This document shows, piece by piece, positions 38,830 to 49,635 of a DNA stretch of 64,000 nt. The translations under genes and the position numbers were made by a program. Position 1 is the first letter of the stretch; every line of letters starts with the position of its first letter. The notes beneath the pieces are model-generated. The model was not told the DNA's origin, made no database searches, and worked only from the letters and a program-made list of their open reading frames with translations. The DNA is from Anarhynchus alexandrinus (taxonomy: Eukaryota > Chordata > Aves > Charadriiformes > Charadriidae): positions 2,709,831 to 2,773,830 of the forward strand of contig VUYV01000016.1 in assembly GCA_008711295.1 (NCBI GenBank). The letters run 5' to 3'.

Positions 38830-39730
38830 AGAAAAAGATTAAGTGTACAGCTTTGTGGACTTGAAAAGAAAATCTTCTAGCCAGGTTTTCAAATTCTTGG
38901 CCATTCTTTTCTAGGGTCTGAGAGCAGAAGGGCAGGACACAGTGATTTTTTTTCAAGGCTCAGCATCTACTGGCTAACTTGTAGTATTTGTGTAATCTTC
39001 TCAAGATCTGCTTGAAGCTTGTAGCTGTAGTTCAGAGCAAGAACAAAAGATGAGTTTACGTGTTTTTAGATGTGAATATTAAGCCCATATTCAGGGATTT
39101 ATAAAGTCAGTAGAGGCACTAGAAGGCATTCTATATTTGTTAAGAGATTGTCTGGAAATAGATAAAAGGAGGGAACTTATTTACAAAGCCATTAGTGAAC
39201 TGGGATGCAATGACAATTGTGGGAGCACACAGTATCAATAAAAGGGGATTAGGCAAATTCACAGGGAGTTGATACATAACTTGATACCGAGGGGTATAGG
39301 CACGGATACCGTACCCTGGAGTATCCCTGATCCAATAACCGCAGGTGCTGTGGGGATGTGACGCGAGTGGATAGCAGGCAATGGGTAGACTGGTATGCTC
39401 TCTCCTTATTCTAACAAGGTTGCTGTATAAACCAGGTAGTTTGCGGTTTGGGGGCTTTTTTGTTCATTTGTTTATCTCAAACTGCTTATTTAAATTATAG
39501 AACTCACTGCCACAAGATACAATTGATTCTAAGGGATAAATAGGTTTAAAATTACATGAAATCAAAAATTTGACTTGAATGTAGATACTGATAATGGTCT
39601 ATATGCATATATATATTTATTTGTTTAAATGAAGGGATGAAAACTCTCAAGGTGGGTGCATGTGCAAGCATTGAGATGTGTGTGTTAAGAACCCCAGGTC
39701 CCTGCAGGAAGTTACACTGTTATTGTTCAT
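38830..39730. other. AT-rich non-coding stretch, nothing recognised
   Basis: Unique sequence with a short TA-rich tract at 39601-39620. No exon was recognised. Confidence 0.5.
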
Positions 39731-39734
39731 TACA

Positions 39735-39830
39735 GTTCTTCCTACACATTGCCTTGAAGCATCTCCTGTTGGCCACTGTCAAAACCAGAATGGATCATTG
39801 GTCTGACCTAGTGCAGTAATCCCTAGGTTT
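39735..39830 (+). mobile_element. Ancient CR1-type LINE 3' end
   Basis: 'cttgaagcatct', 'tgttggccactgtc' and 'ggatcattggtctgacctagt' occur in the order and spacing of the conserved 3' untranslated tail of old reptile/bird CR1-family elements (cctgaagcatctgg, ttggccactgtc, ctagatggaccattggtctgacccagt). Only the terminal part of about 100 bp is preserved, as expected from 5'-truncated LINE insertions. It is clearly older and of a different subfamily from the CR1 copy 900 bp downstream. Identified from memory of the consensus. Confidence 0.6.
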
Positions 39831-39834
39831 ATAT

Positions 39835-40700
39835 CTTTGTTAATTAAAAACTGCATTTCACTGGTCATCTTTGAATGGAGAAATAAAGAAGAAGAATCAA
39901 ATCATTTAAACAAGTTATTAATTTAACACTAAAAACAAAGGAAAGGAGTGGAAAACAGACATACTTGTAGCCTTTTCTTGGAGATAGTTTTGCGGCGCAG
40001 TGTAACATAAACAGATTAACTGCAGTGTTTATTCAGTGTGAAAAAGCAGTTCCAAGAGCCCCAGGTGCTTGCCAAGTCCATAATTGTACCTCCTTAAATA
40101 CTTTCATTACTTGGAAGTGCAATAAGAGAAGCAGAGACACATGCTTTCTATTTTCTTGTCAACAAAACACCTCCAAGAAATTAAACTCTATTTTCTCTAG
40201 AAATTTTCAGCAAGATTTTTTTTCCCCCTATCTTGAAGAAGATGGGAAGATTGTCTCAGAGGCGATGGCAGAACACCCCCTTGGAGGGATTTCTACATGC
40301 AAAAAGAGAGGGACTGAACTGAAACAGTGAGAGTCACTTTAATAAAAGTTTCATTAAATTGTGGAGACCATTAAAGGCTGCAGCATTTAAACATGGATCT
40401 AGATTCTGTGTCCTACCAACATAATAGCAAATAAAAGAGATGTTGTTTTCTGTAGAGTTTGGCTGTACTGCTGTCTCACAGCAGAGCTAGACTAAACCAG
40501 GGATCATTTACTCCCTCACCATGCCAAAGCCATGGGTCCTCAAGTATATAGCAAAGACAGCTCCTGTGCTAATGTCCACGTAATGCTTTAGCTGTCACTG
40601 GCTTTGCCTCCACTCTTACTTCTCTCTCTGCCCATTGACTGACCCATGTTGGCCATGGTCAAGCAACTTCTGTCTTTTGTCCTCTCCACTGTCTCCAGAG
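39835..40700. other. Non-coding stretch, nothing recognised
   Basis: Lies between the old and young CR1 copies. A 101-codon plus-strand frame at 40025-40330 is unrecognised. Confidence 0.5.
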
Positions 40701-41210
40701 AGAATCACCGAATCATAGAACAGCCCAGGTTGGAAGAGACCTGGAAAGATCATCTGGTCCAACATTTTGTGGGAAAGGGAGCCTAGCTGAGATTATCTAG
40801 CACCCTGTCCAATTGCATCTTGAAAACCTCCAGTGATGGTGACTCTACCATGTCCCTGGGAAGGTTGTTCCAGTGAATGATTGTTCTCACTTTAAATTTT
40901 TTTCCTTATATCAAGATGAAACTTGTCCTGGAGCAACTTGTACACATTGCCCCTTGTCTTCTCCATGTGGCTTCTTGTGAAGAGAGAACCTCTGTCATCC
41001 TTGTAGCCACCCTTTCAGTACTGGAATACTGTGATGAGTTTCCCCACTCCCAAGCCTCCTCTTGTTCAGGGAGAAGAGACCTAACGCCTCCTTCAGTCTT
41101 TCCTCACAGAGCAAGTTCTCCAGCCCTTTGATCATCTTTGTGCCACTTCTTTGGACCCTCTCCAGTCTGTCCATGTCTTTTTCGCATTGTGAGGACCAGA
41201 ATGGGACGCA

Positions 41211-41480
41211 CTACTCCAGGTGTGGCCTGACAAGCACTGAGTAGATGGGGACAATCCCCTCTCTCTCTCTCTCTCTGTTAGTAATGCCTCTGTGGATGCA
41301 GGCTGGGATCCGATTTGCCTCGGTTGCTGCAGCAGCACACAACTGACTCTGTTCAGCCTGCTGTCCACCGGCACACTCAGTGAGGCTGCTCCCCAGACAC
41401 ACAGTCCCAGCCTGTACGTAACCCCTTTGGTTACGTTTTCCCGAGTGCAGGACCTTGCACTTGTCTTTGTTAAACTTCAT
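41211..41480 (-). pseudogene. CR1 ORF2 C-terminal fragment (reverse transcriptase end)
   Basis: An 89-codon open remnant of the CR1 polyprotein, within the CR1 insertion. It begins at MKFNKDKCKVLH, a conserved region after the polymerase palm and thumb, and ends at VRPHLE followed by TAG where the family normally continues with an aromatic residue. The catalytic motif is upstream and absent. Between the two conserved blocks an expanded CT/GA dinucleotide tract encodes an Arg-Glu repeat (REREREG). No function is expected. Confidence 0.85.
41259..41276. repeat. (CT)n microsatellite inside CR1
   Basis: Nine CT units lying in the CR1 coding remnant. It appears to have expanded from the short arginine/glutamate-coding segment after insertion. 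Confidence 0.9.
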
Positions 41481-41520
41481 ACGCTTCTGGCTAGCCCACT
41501 CTTACAGCCTGCCCACAGCA

Positions 41521-41815
41521 AAAATAAGGCCGGGGGGGTGTGTCCCTTGTGGGCACTGTTATCACCCCACAGCCTCCCCACTGCTGCCCAGGGAGACCCT
41601 CTGAGATGGTGACCAGCAGTATCGCTGCCCCACCATCCTCTTCCTCTCAGCATCTTTGTCCCTGGCACAACCCAGGAAGCCACCACTTCCCAGGGCCTTC
41701 ACAAGGACCTGCCCAGGCCAGGGCCTGCCAGGTCCTCCTGCCACAGGGGCTGCTGGGGCTTCTCCTCCTCCGTGGGGATGGCAAGCAGCCTGCTGTGCTC
41801 TGCTCCAGCCATAAG
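41521..41815. other. GC-rich block abutting the CR1 5' end
   Basis: About 290 bp with strikingly higher GC than its right flank, starting right where CR1 homology stops. It is open in several overlapping frames (60-106 codons) on both strands, none recognisable. It could be a rearranged piece of another CR1 or its 5' UTR, another GC-rich repeat, or pre-existing sequence. I cannot place it. Confidence 0.4.
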
Positions 41816-43019
41816 TTAGAAAATTTCAGCCAGTTGCTGAATTGAATCCAGAAACTTGTGCTTGTCAGGAGCATGTTATCTTCTGGAGATGCGTCGATTT
41901 TATCTCGAATACATCTGTGATAGTTTTCTCCCATGGCTGATGACCTTACAGCATTTTAAAATATGGATTCTCTGGGCAATCCAGCTGTTCACCTATAAGT
42001 GATATAACTCTTCTCTTTTGGCTTTGCCTTCTGTTTTGTTAGTTAAGAAAAATGGCAAGAACCTTTCCAAAAGCAGGGGCAAGTGCCTTTTTTCAGCCTT
42101 GTCCTAATGTCCTCGTGCAGACCTGTTGTTCTGCGTTCTCCCTCAGTTAAGGAAAGCTCAACTTGAAGTGAAATACTAACTTGGAGTGCAGTTGAAGTGT
42201 TCCCTCTACATGTGAAATGGTAAAATTGGACATCATTAAATGCCCACAGGTCATCTGTGGATAAGCCTTGGTGTAATCTGATCCTCAGCCTTATCCAGGC
42301 CTTGTTGTTCAAAGAATATGGGCAGAAGCTTTGCTTTGAGGTTTTTATGTTTTAAGGAATGCCTTAGTCAAATAAAACCATTGAGTTTCTGAGCTTCTCC
42401 CTCCCGAATGCCAACCATATGTAGTCTTACCCAGGTCTTTGGGGAAAGGCGTGTGGCGGGTGAGATTTCTTCTTCATACCAGTCANCCAGAAATTGCATC
42501 TGAACACAAGTGTAACTAGAATTGCTCATCTCACAGTGAGAACAAGCCTGCACAGTTACATGAAATTTGGTCTTGAGAAAAGCAGTCTGAACATTTTATT
42601 TATTCCTCTCATATCCCTTTATGTCTCAAGCCTTGATTACATATCTAAAAAGAATTTCCCTCATCTTTTTTAAGAGAGCTTGTGATGTGCCGTGTTGTCT
42701 CTCTCCAACTAGTTTCATATTGCACTAACCTGTGGTAATGAAAAGCGATGCTTTCTCAGTGCTCAGTGGTAGGTGAAAGAATGATATCTATCCGATGATC
42801 CTAGTACGAATTCAATTGTATTATTATATGATGCTTGGGGAGATACTGAACAATACGCACCTGAAATCTTAAAATTCCTTTCTCACTAGAGGGGGGAGGT
42901 CTTTCTCTCGGAGGAACTTAGTTCAGAAGTAGCCCCTGCAGGATAGCTGAGACAGCGAGGTTCCTGGAGCGTGTTTGTAAGGAGACATCTCCCTTCCCCG
43001 GTACCCGCAGAGCCTGGCA
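41816..43019. other. Non-coding stretch with one unresolved base
   Basis: No exon or repeat body was recognised. A single N occurs at 42486 in ordinary, non-repetitive sequence. Confidence 0.5.
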
Positions 43020-43295
43020 CATTGTGATACGCTACAGTCATAGACCCGGGAATACAAAGTGTGAGAAGACACTTGCCAATTTTATTTCCCTGAACCCAAC
43101 AGCCCTTTTTAATAGCAGAAGAATGTCTGCATTTCCACATCAGCTTAATAGTTTGCGTGTAGATCACATTCTTTCCTATCACAAAGAAATCATTTTATCC
43201 TGCTGTGTAATTAATACACATGTACAGTGTGGCAAACATTTTCCTGTAGACTGCTTATTTTGCCTGTAAATTACAGGAAATCCTATACAATACAC
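43020..43295. other. Candidate conserved non-coding element
   Basis: Repeat-free stretch with TAATTAATAC (43208-43217) and a short inverted pair CCTGTA...TACAGG around 43264-43278. Stops are present in all frames. It resembles conserved regulatory DNA in texture only. Confidence 0.2.
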
Positions 43296-46200
43296 CTGGG
43301 AGCCCTGCAGCTTGAAATTAGAATACAAACCGTCCCCACCTCCTCTTGCTTGGCCAGCTTACCAGTCAGATTTCAAAACTCTCTTTTTGTTTGGATGTGT
43401 AATAAATTCTGATAGTGACAAACTCACTCACTTCTATTCAGCTTAAAATTAATACAGGTTTTAATTCCAACATGAAACCAGTTTATGGCTTACAGAATTA
43501 CTACAAAGGGTGAAACTGCATGGAGGTTTCCAGTTGTGGATTTTGTTCTGACACACATGCAACACACAAATTTGTAACAGAATCCCTACAGTTTAAGGTA
43601 TATTGGTAGTAAAATCAATGGCCAAACCTTAGTTCTGTGTGATGTCACATCTATATGATCCCTGAGATAGTATTAAAATAGCAACAGCTGTTACTTGTTG
43701 TAGACACATAGACTTTTTAGAGGGAGGCTCCATATTTTCCCTTCCTCACTGGTACTCTGTGAATCTCAGTGACAAAAGAGCCGGCCAGAAAAATGGTAGT
43801 ACTGACTGCCAGGGCGTAGTGACCACCGGTTCTTAGTAGTTTGGTGCAGACTAATTACAGTGCATTACTTTCATTTCCCGTATTTTTGGTGAGTGTGGAC
43901 AGAGGGTTTTCCACCAGCATGAGTTGCAGAAAATATCGCCAGCCTCTCGATGGTTTCTGACCTCCATGCTGCAAAACGTGCAGCTTTATCTCTTCTGTTG
44001 AATAAATACTCCAGTTCAGGAAGGGTACAGGAGTTTGGGGAAAAGATAGCTTGTAGCTCTCCAATACTCTGCGGGCTGCTGACGGCTGTGGTGAAAGCTG
44101 CTTCCCCAGAGCACTCTGCCAGACATAATCACATCCCTACAGGTGAGAGAGGTAATTCAGTCTCTTTGAAGCTCTCTCCTGGCTCTGGCTCCCTCTCTTT
44201 TAAACTGGGAATGGCAATTGCATCTGTTTATTAGCAAGCATCAGACACTAGCAAATTTCCATCACTAAGAAGATCTGTTAAAAACAGAAGCAGGCCAAAT
44301 CCTTCTCTCCGTTTCAGCAGGGTAAATCTAGTAGAAACCAAGGCTCACACTGTATAACTGTTGAGCTGCCTTGAAGTTTGACGATGCAGTTCAAAAAACA
44401 TGTTCTCCTGAAAAGCATTAATAAGAGTAGGTTTTGTATGCAGCTTTCCTGGGTAGCTCCATTTGATGGAGCAGTCCTAGTAGATATTCCTCCTAGGTAC
44501 AGCTGGTGGATTTGGGTGAGGAAGCAGAAAGAGAATAGTGGAAAAATAGTGTCTTCCTAGTTGAACCCAACTGTGTATTTTTTACTGTTGTATTTCTAAC
44601 CTTCATAGAACAAAGGAACCCTCCTGGCCCTGGGCAATTTAGCAAGATGTTATTTGCAAGGTTTGAATAGGAGTTTATAAACACATAGGAACTTGGCTGA
44701 ACAGGAGGATCTGCTTTTCGGGGTCAAGGCTTTATCAGTGTCTCCGAAAATCGGAAACACCAAATGCTGTTCCTTTGTAAGGCTTCTGATGCACTGGTGT
44801 CATTGGAAACTGTTACTTTAAAGCTATGATGTCACTGTGGAGAAATATGATGTCAGGGCTGTAAAAGAAGGAAATAAAACTGGCTAAAATTCCTTTTCAC
44901 TTTTTGGAAGTTTCTATTTTCCATTGAACAGAAAATACTCTGTTCTCTTCCCTGTGACCTTCACCTTCTTTATAAGTACCCCTGCCAAGAGCACTAAGGG
45001 TACACAGGAACCACCATTCCCCTTCTCCCTGTGGGAATATAGCTACCTTTTATTACTAGAACTAGTTCGTTCTTTAATGGTTTTGCAGTAAAAGTTAAAA
45101 AAAAGAGTGTGAGAGAGAAGAAGAAAGTGGCCTTTTTAACTACTACAAGCGATACTAAATAGTCAGCCAACCTCTGGAATCACTTCTCGTTTTCCATGAA
45201 GCTGGGTAAGGAGTGTTACGGAGTTTTTTGGGTAAAGTTTATTGGAACTTCACAGTAGGACTACAAAAATGTGGATACCCTGATTATTTTTGTTTAATAA
45301 GACTCAAGGCTCCTGGCTCTACCTCGTTTTAAAGTCTTATTGCCCCTTAAATTTTCTCTGGGATTCAAGTCTATGGTTTAAAAAATTCATTCACATATCA
45401 TTTTATCTTATCCTGCAGCTCCCTGAAACTATGCAGCTTCTTGCAGGGTCTTCTGGTGATGTCATGGGTGACTCATATGTCCTTTTCATAGATTGCTTGT
45501 CCAAAAACCTCTGAAATCTCTCAAAAGAGAGTTTGAATCAACACCAAAAGTTACAGATCCGGACTGTGACTGTGTATCTGCAGGTTTGATTTGGGTGGGT
45601 AGCTGCAAAAAGGTAAATTGTGGTTTGGGTTTCAACTGTTTCCTCCTCTTCTGGTAATGATGTAGTCACCAGCTTTGAATTTTTGGATTGTTTCCATCCT
45701 TTGACATGACAATGGCTCTCAGCTCTCACCAGGAGTGAGCAAAGCAATTAGGAACAGATGAAATGACTCAAGCTCCCATTAGGCTTAAACGAAGCCTGTT
45801 CTTAGGAGTTTAACTTTGTTGAACTTCTATCTTCCTGTATTTCCTGTCCGTGTTTTTTCTTCCTGGCTAGCTATCTCCTATGAGGTCCTGCCACTGGAGG
45901 CAGCGATATTTACAACAGTAAGAAACAGGTAGTGAAATAAGAACTGCAGACAAGCCATGTTTTGTATGCCCAAGAGCCCCAAATAAATATTGACATTTCC
46001 TGAGCTCATCTGAACCAAATTCTAAACCTTTTGGTCTTGTCCTTTGCTAATTCTTGTGTTCCCTTGGTAATGCTGAAAATGGACTAATGTTAATCACTCT
46101 TTGCTCTGTCCTTACTTGCTCTGTCTGAAGGCTTATTTCAAACATAGGCTTGACACAACTGTATTGAAAAGCTGGTTGAGTCAAAGCTATGCTTGTAGCC

Positions 46201-49200
46201 AGCACCATGATATTCCCTGTTTTGGGGTGTTGGGAGTTCAAATCCCAGGTCTGGAGCATAGCACAGCTCTGTGTGGTGCCTAGAGCCCCACCAGACCTCC
46301 TCCAGTTAGTGAAAACAGCTTACAGCCTTTTACTCAAGGACTAACAAAACCCACTTCCTTATGAGGGATGTTCTCAGTAAGCTGGAACCAAGCTTTACAT
46401 AGTGTGTTTGAGAACAGTTTGTTTGGGCAGTCTTTCAAACCCTCCCCTAAGCCTCTCAGATTTCTCATTGATGAAGGATGACTTTTACACATATGTTGGT
46501 CTTCTTCCCGACTGGGTACTCCTCCTTAGCCCCACACATCATGCCTGTCTCATGTTGCTGGTGAGGCCACATACTCAATATGTTATCGTACTCAAAAATT
46601 CCACTGACTATTGAATCCAGTCCTGATTTAGAGCTGCCACTGGTAAGGGAATGATCTGGGTTGTATTCATCCAAGGCAGAGAAGTTAGCAATTAATGACA
46701 GAAAAACCTGAGACAAAGCATGCATTTGTTTAAGAGTAGTTTAGTGTTTGGTAAACCTTGTTCTCACACAGTTTTTTTGGGCAATATTTTAGACAGCTGC
46801 TTTGATGATGCTGTGGATGTCAGATTAAAAGGACAAGTAAAACAAATATTTTTTCTGTGTGTTACTGGTTAGATTACCTTGTTTAAAATAATACTTTTAT
46901 CATCTAGCTGTTTTTCTAACCAGCCTAGAAATGCCAGAGGCTCAGCAAGCTTGGTAGTTCTTCTGGTAGGTGAAAGAATCGTGACAGGAGTGAATATTCC
47001 CAACCTCACACAACTCTAATTAGGAGTAATTCTTGGTAATGGACTTTGGCTGCAGGCTAAATTAATACCACTCCTGAATATTTTTCTTAAATCATGCAGG
47101 ATTGTGTTAATTGAAACTCTCTCACATCTTCTAGACTGAATCCAACTCCATGTTCTCCAGTTTCTGTCATCTTGTGTGTGTTGCTGAAGTGCACCTGCTA
47201 ACAGCAGTGTAATTAAAGGCATGGCTGTATTACCTTTCAAATCCATTGTTATGGGGGTCATGTACTGCCTGGCCCCAAAAAACTGTCTTTGGGCTGAAGC
47301 ATGTAATGCAAAATTGCTGCAAAAATAAGATCTTTGTTTTAGCAATTGAAAAATAACTCTCTCTCGTCCTTTCTGAAGTATCAACTGTAACTGCTGCAGA
47401 CTTTCAGGCAGAGGAGAGGAATGAAATGTATTTAATATTAACATCACTTGCAGAGGACTGAATTTGGAGGCCCTCAGATTTTCCTCAGGCAAGTTTCTTT
47501 TGGGGGTTTATTTCTCAAGAAGGGGAGAAGGTAGAATGACTGAAACCTGGTTTTAATTGAAAGACTTTAAACAAATGGCAAGCTGTGAGGAAAGGGACAA
47601 CGGAGACCAGCTCCTCAGCTCCTGCAACATTGCATAGCACTGTTGGCACCAGCAAAGCTGTTGTTTCTCTCTTCCTTCTTTCTTGCATGAATTTTAACTT
47701 TACTGTTTTGCTGCTGAGCATCCATAAAGGACCCCTACTGAATTCACAACTTGCAATATGTTCCCAGCCAAGTGCAGGGAAACAAGGAAGCACGGTAATG
47801 GTAGGTGGAGAAGGCCATGGACAGAAAAAGCAGTGGAAAGACAGCAACATCAACTTTTGCTTTGCAAAGTGCACTAAGTGCAGACATGCAGAAAGCTGGT
47901 GATCCTGGGGAACAAAATGGAAAGGAAGAATGACTAGTCTTGCCAAGCAGGACAGGACAAATCCACCAGGAAATTAGCAACCTTCTCAGGTTTCTGGTGG
48001 TTGTTGCCAATAGCGGAGGAAAAAAAAATACAGAGAGAAAGAAAGGAACTTAAGTGTGCTTAGCACGGGATTCATATGAAAAAAAGAGATCAGGATCAGG
48101 TTTTCAAAGGCACAGGCGATGCATTCCCCCTCAGTTGTGCAGACACACATGTTGCTCCACAGCCATTGGCATATGCACATGCAGACCCGCTTTTGTGCTT
48201 ACAGGACCAATGCTAGGCAATGGTGGACTGCACGTGGATGGTTTGCTACCTTAGGATAGCTCTTGCATTTTACCATCTACTGTCTTGGTGTCTATAAAAA
48301 TTCTGGAGGCAGATTTTGCTCCCAGAAGCCTGTCTCCTTTGTGCTCCTTGAGAAGAGCAAATCCAAACAGCAGGTTGGTCTCTGAGGAGGTTCTAGCAGC
48401 GCAGAAAAATTGGCTCATGACATATGACTTCCTCTATCCATGCAGTGTGACGCCCCCAGTAGTCCTAGGGGTCACCTAGGAGAAGCAGGCTGTTTCTAGC
48501 CCAGAAACTGCCAGAGGCTGCACACAGGCCAAATGACACCTTACCTGCCTCCAAGATAGGCGGTGTGAATATGGGAGGGAAGTAAACATGGCTTTGCCTA
48601 GCTCTTCCTTATGCATGTAACACAGCTGCAGCAAAAGATTCAGCTCTAGCTCCTTAGCATGGTGGCTGAAGATTTTCCATCTATGCTTCAGCCAGAGCAA
48701 GAAGCTACAGAGTAACAGGGGCTCTCGTGTGTATGCCTGAATGCAAGGCATGACAACAAAAAGTTAAGGATACTGCTTAAACCATAACCGAGAACTTCCT
48801 TGCTTTAGTGAATTCAAGTCAAATATTGACTGGTATTTGATCAGAAGGTGGGCTGGTTTTTTATTATTATTATTTTTTAATATGGTTTAATTATATTGAA
48901 ATTATATTGGGGGTTCAGTAACCAGTGGCTTGAAAATTAACTGAATTATGAAAGCTGAAATGTTGCTAGCAGCATCAGTTAATGACAAGGTCGCCACCAC
49001 TGTCATATTCAAAAGAAATGTCACACTTGAATGAGGCTGAGATGGCTGCACTGTCCCATGGTTCCAGGTAGAGAAAATGAAGCAAGGGCTCCTTGGGTAC
49101 TGTTTCATCCCATGTTTGAATCTAATGCATTCTTTTTTCAGCTCATTTTGGTTCTGCTGCGTTCCCTCAACATATGGAGTCCCTAGATATTAAGCTGTAA

Positions 49201-49580
49201 CATGGAAACTTTGGGGGCTGGGAATTACCGATCATGAATAGATTGAAAAGTCCCGCTAAATGCTCCCTTGGGTTGTTTGTGTAAAGATTAATTTTTGTTG
49301 TTTCTGCCTTTTACAAAAATCAAGTAAGTCTGGAATTATTTTTGTCTTATGGGCTGTAATAGGGATCAGACTTTTAGCATGCCCTGTACACCGGCACACA
49401 AATGCATAGAGACGCATCTCAGGAACTGACTCCAAAAGGTGCTATTAATTGAAAAGGAGAAGTTTAAGAAATCTTGTTGGAGATACAGGAAAAAATAACT
49501 GTTAAGTTCTTGATGTTTGCACACTATTTAATTTAAAGCCCAGATTTTATAACTTAGTGTAAATCAAGCCAGAAGATAAT
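43296..49580. other. Non-coding stretch, nothing firmly recognised
   Basis: The longest frames (47016-47492 minus, 47515-47946 minus) are unrecognised and overlap plus-strand frames. 46172-46260 has tRNA-SINE-like A- and B-box resemblance but no convincing body. 48090-48114 resembles the end of a palindromic repeat. Confidence 0.45.
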
Positions 49581-49590
49581 GATATTGTGC

Positions 49591-49635
49591 TTGACCCTGT
49601 GCTACCAAAGTCAGTGAGAGCAGGTTTAGTCCTGG
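49591..49635. repeat. Possible palindromic sauropsid repeat scrap
   Basis: 'gaccctgtgctaccaaagtc' followed by 'agtgagagcaggttt' resembles the centre of the 'cctgctcccattgaagtcaatgggag' class of palindromic repeat. Short and diverged. Confidence 0.3.

Larger units (their letters stand above)
40701..41518 (-). mobile_element. CR1 LINE, 5'-truncated and decayed
   Basis: About 820 bp of a chicken-repeat-1 retrotransposon on the minus strand: the C-terminal part of the reverse-transcriptase ORF plus the short 3' UTR. The minus-strand frame at 41480-41211 carries the conserved stretch beginning MKFNKDKCKVLHSG and later IYSVLVRPHLE. Downstream, in the same frame, come [17 protein letters not shown] and FSLNKRRL. 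The 3' end has the CR1 signature (gttggaccagatgatct on the minus strand) and terminates with ATTC-type octamer repeats at 40701-40719. The copy is dead. There is an in-frame TAA at 41504-41502, a TAG at 41213-41211 and a later frameshift near 41010-41050. The endonuclease and most of the polymerase are missing because of 5' truncation, the usual fate of CR1 insertions. No target-site duplication is visible, as is usual for CR1. Confidence 0.93.

Noticed and set aside
4355..39320. Exact 14-bp match TACCGTACCCTGGA at 4355-4368 and 39307-39320
   Set aside because: Several exact 14-mers shared by chance are expected in 64 kb. Flanks do not align.
41292..41612. 106-codon plus-strand frame
   Set aside because: It is the antisense shadow of the CR1 reverse-transcriptase remnant and the adjoining GC-rich block.
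44188..44262. MIR-like 'cttttaaactgggaatggcaa' segment
   Set aside because: Only one short block resembles the consensus and the neighbouring blocks do not follow.
46172..46260. tRNA-SINE-like A box (TGGTTGAGTC) and B box (AGTTCAAATCC)
   Set aside because: Box spacing is tolerable but there is no cloverleaf and no alignable SINE body. Too weak to call a tRNA gene or SINE.
47016..47946. Two adjacent minus-strand frames of 158 and 143 codons
   Set aside because: Neither is recognisable. They are in different contexts with no splice sites linking them, and a 105-codon plus-strand frame overlaps one.
48090..48114. 'gatcaggttttcaaaggcaca' resembling a palindromic repeat end
   Set aside because: Too short, with no second half or centre visible.
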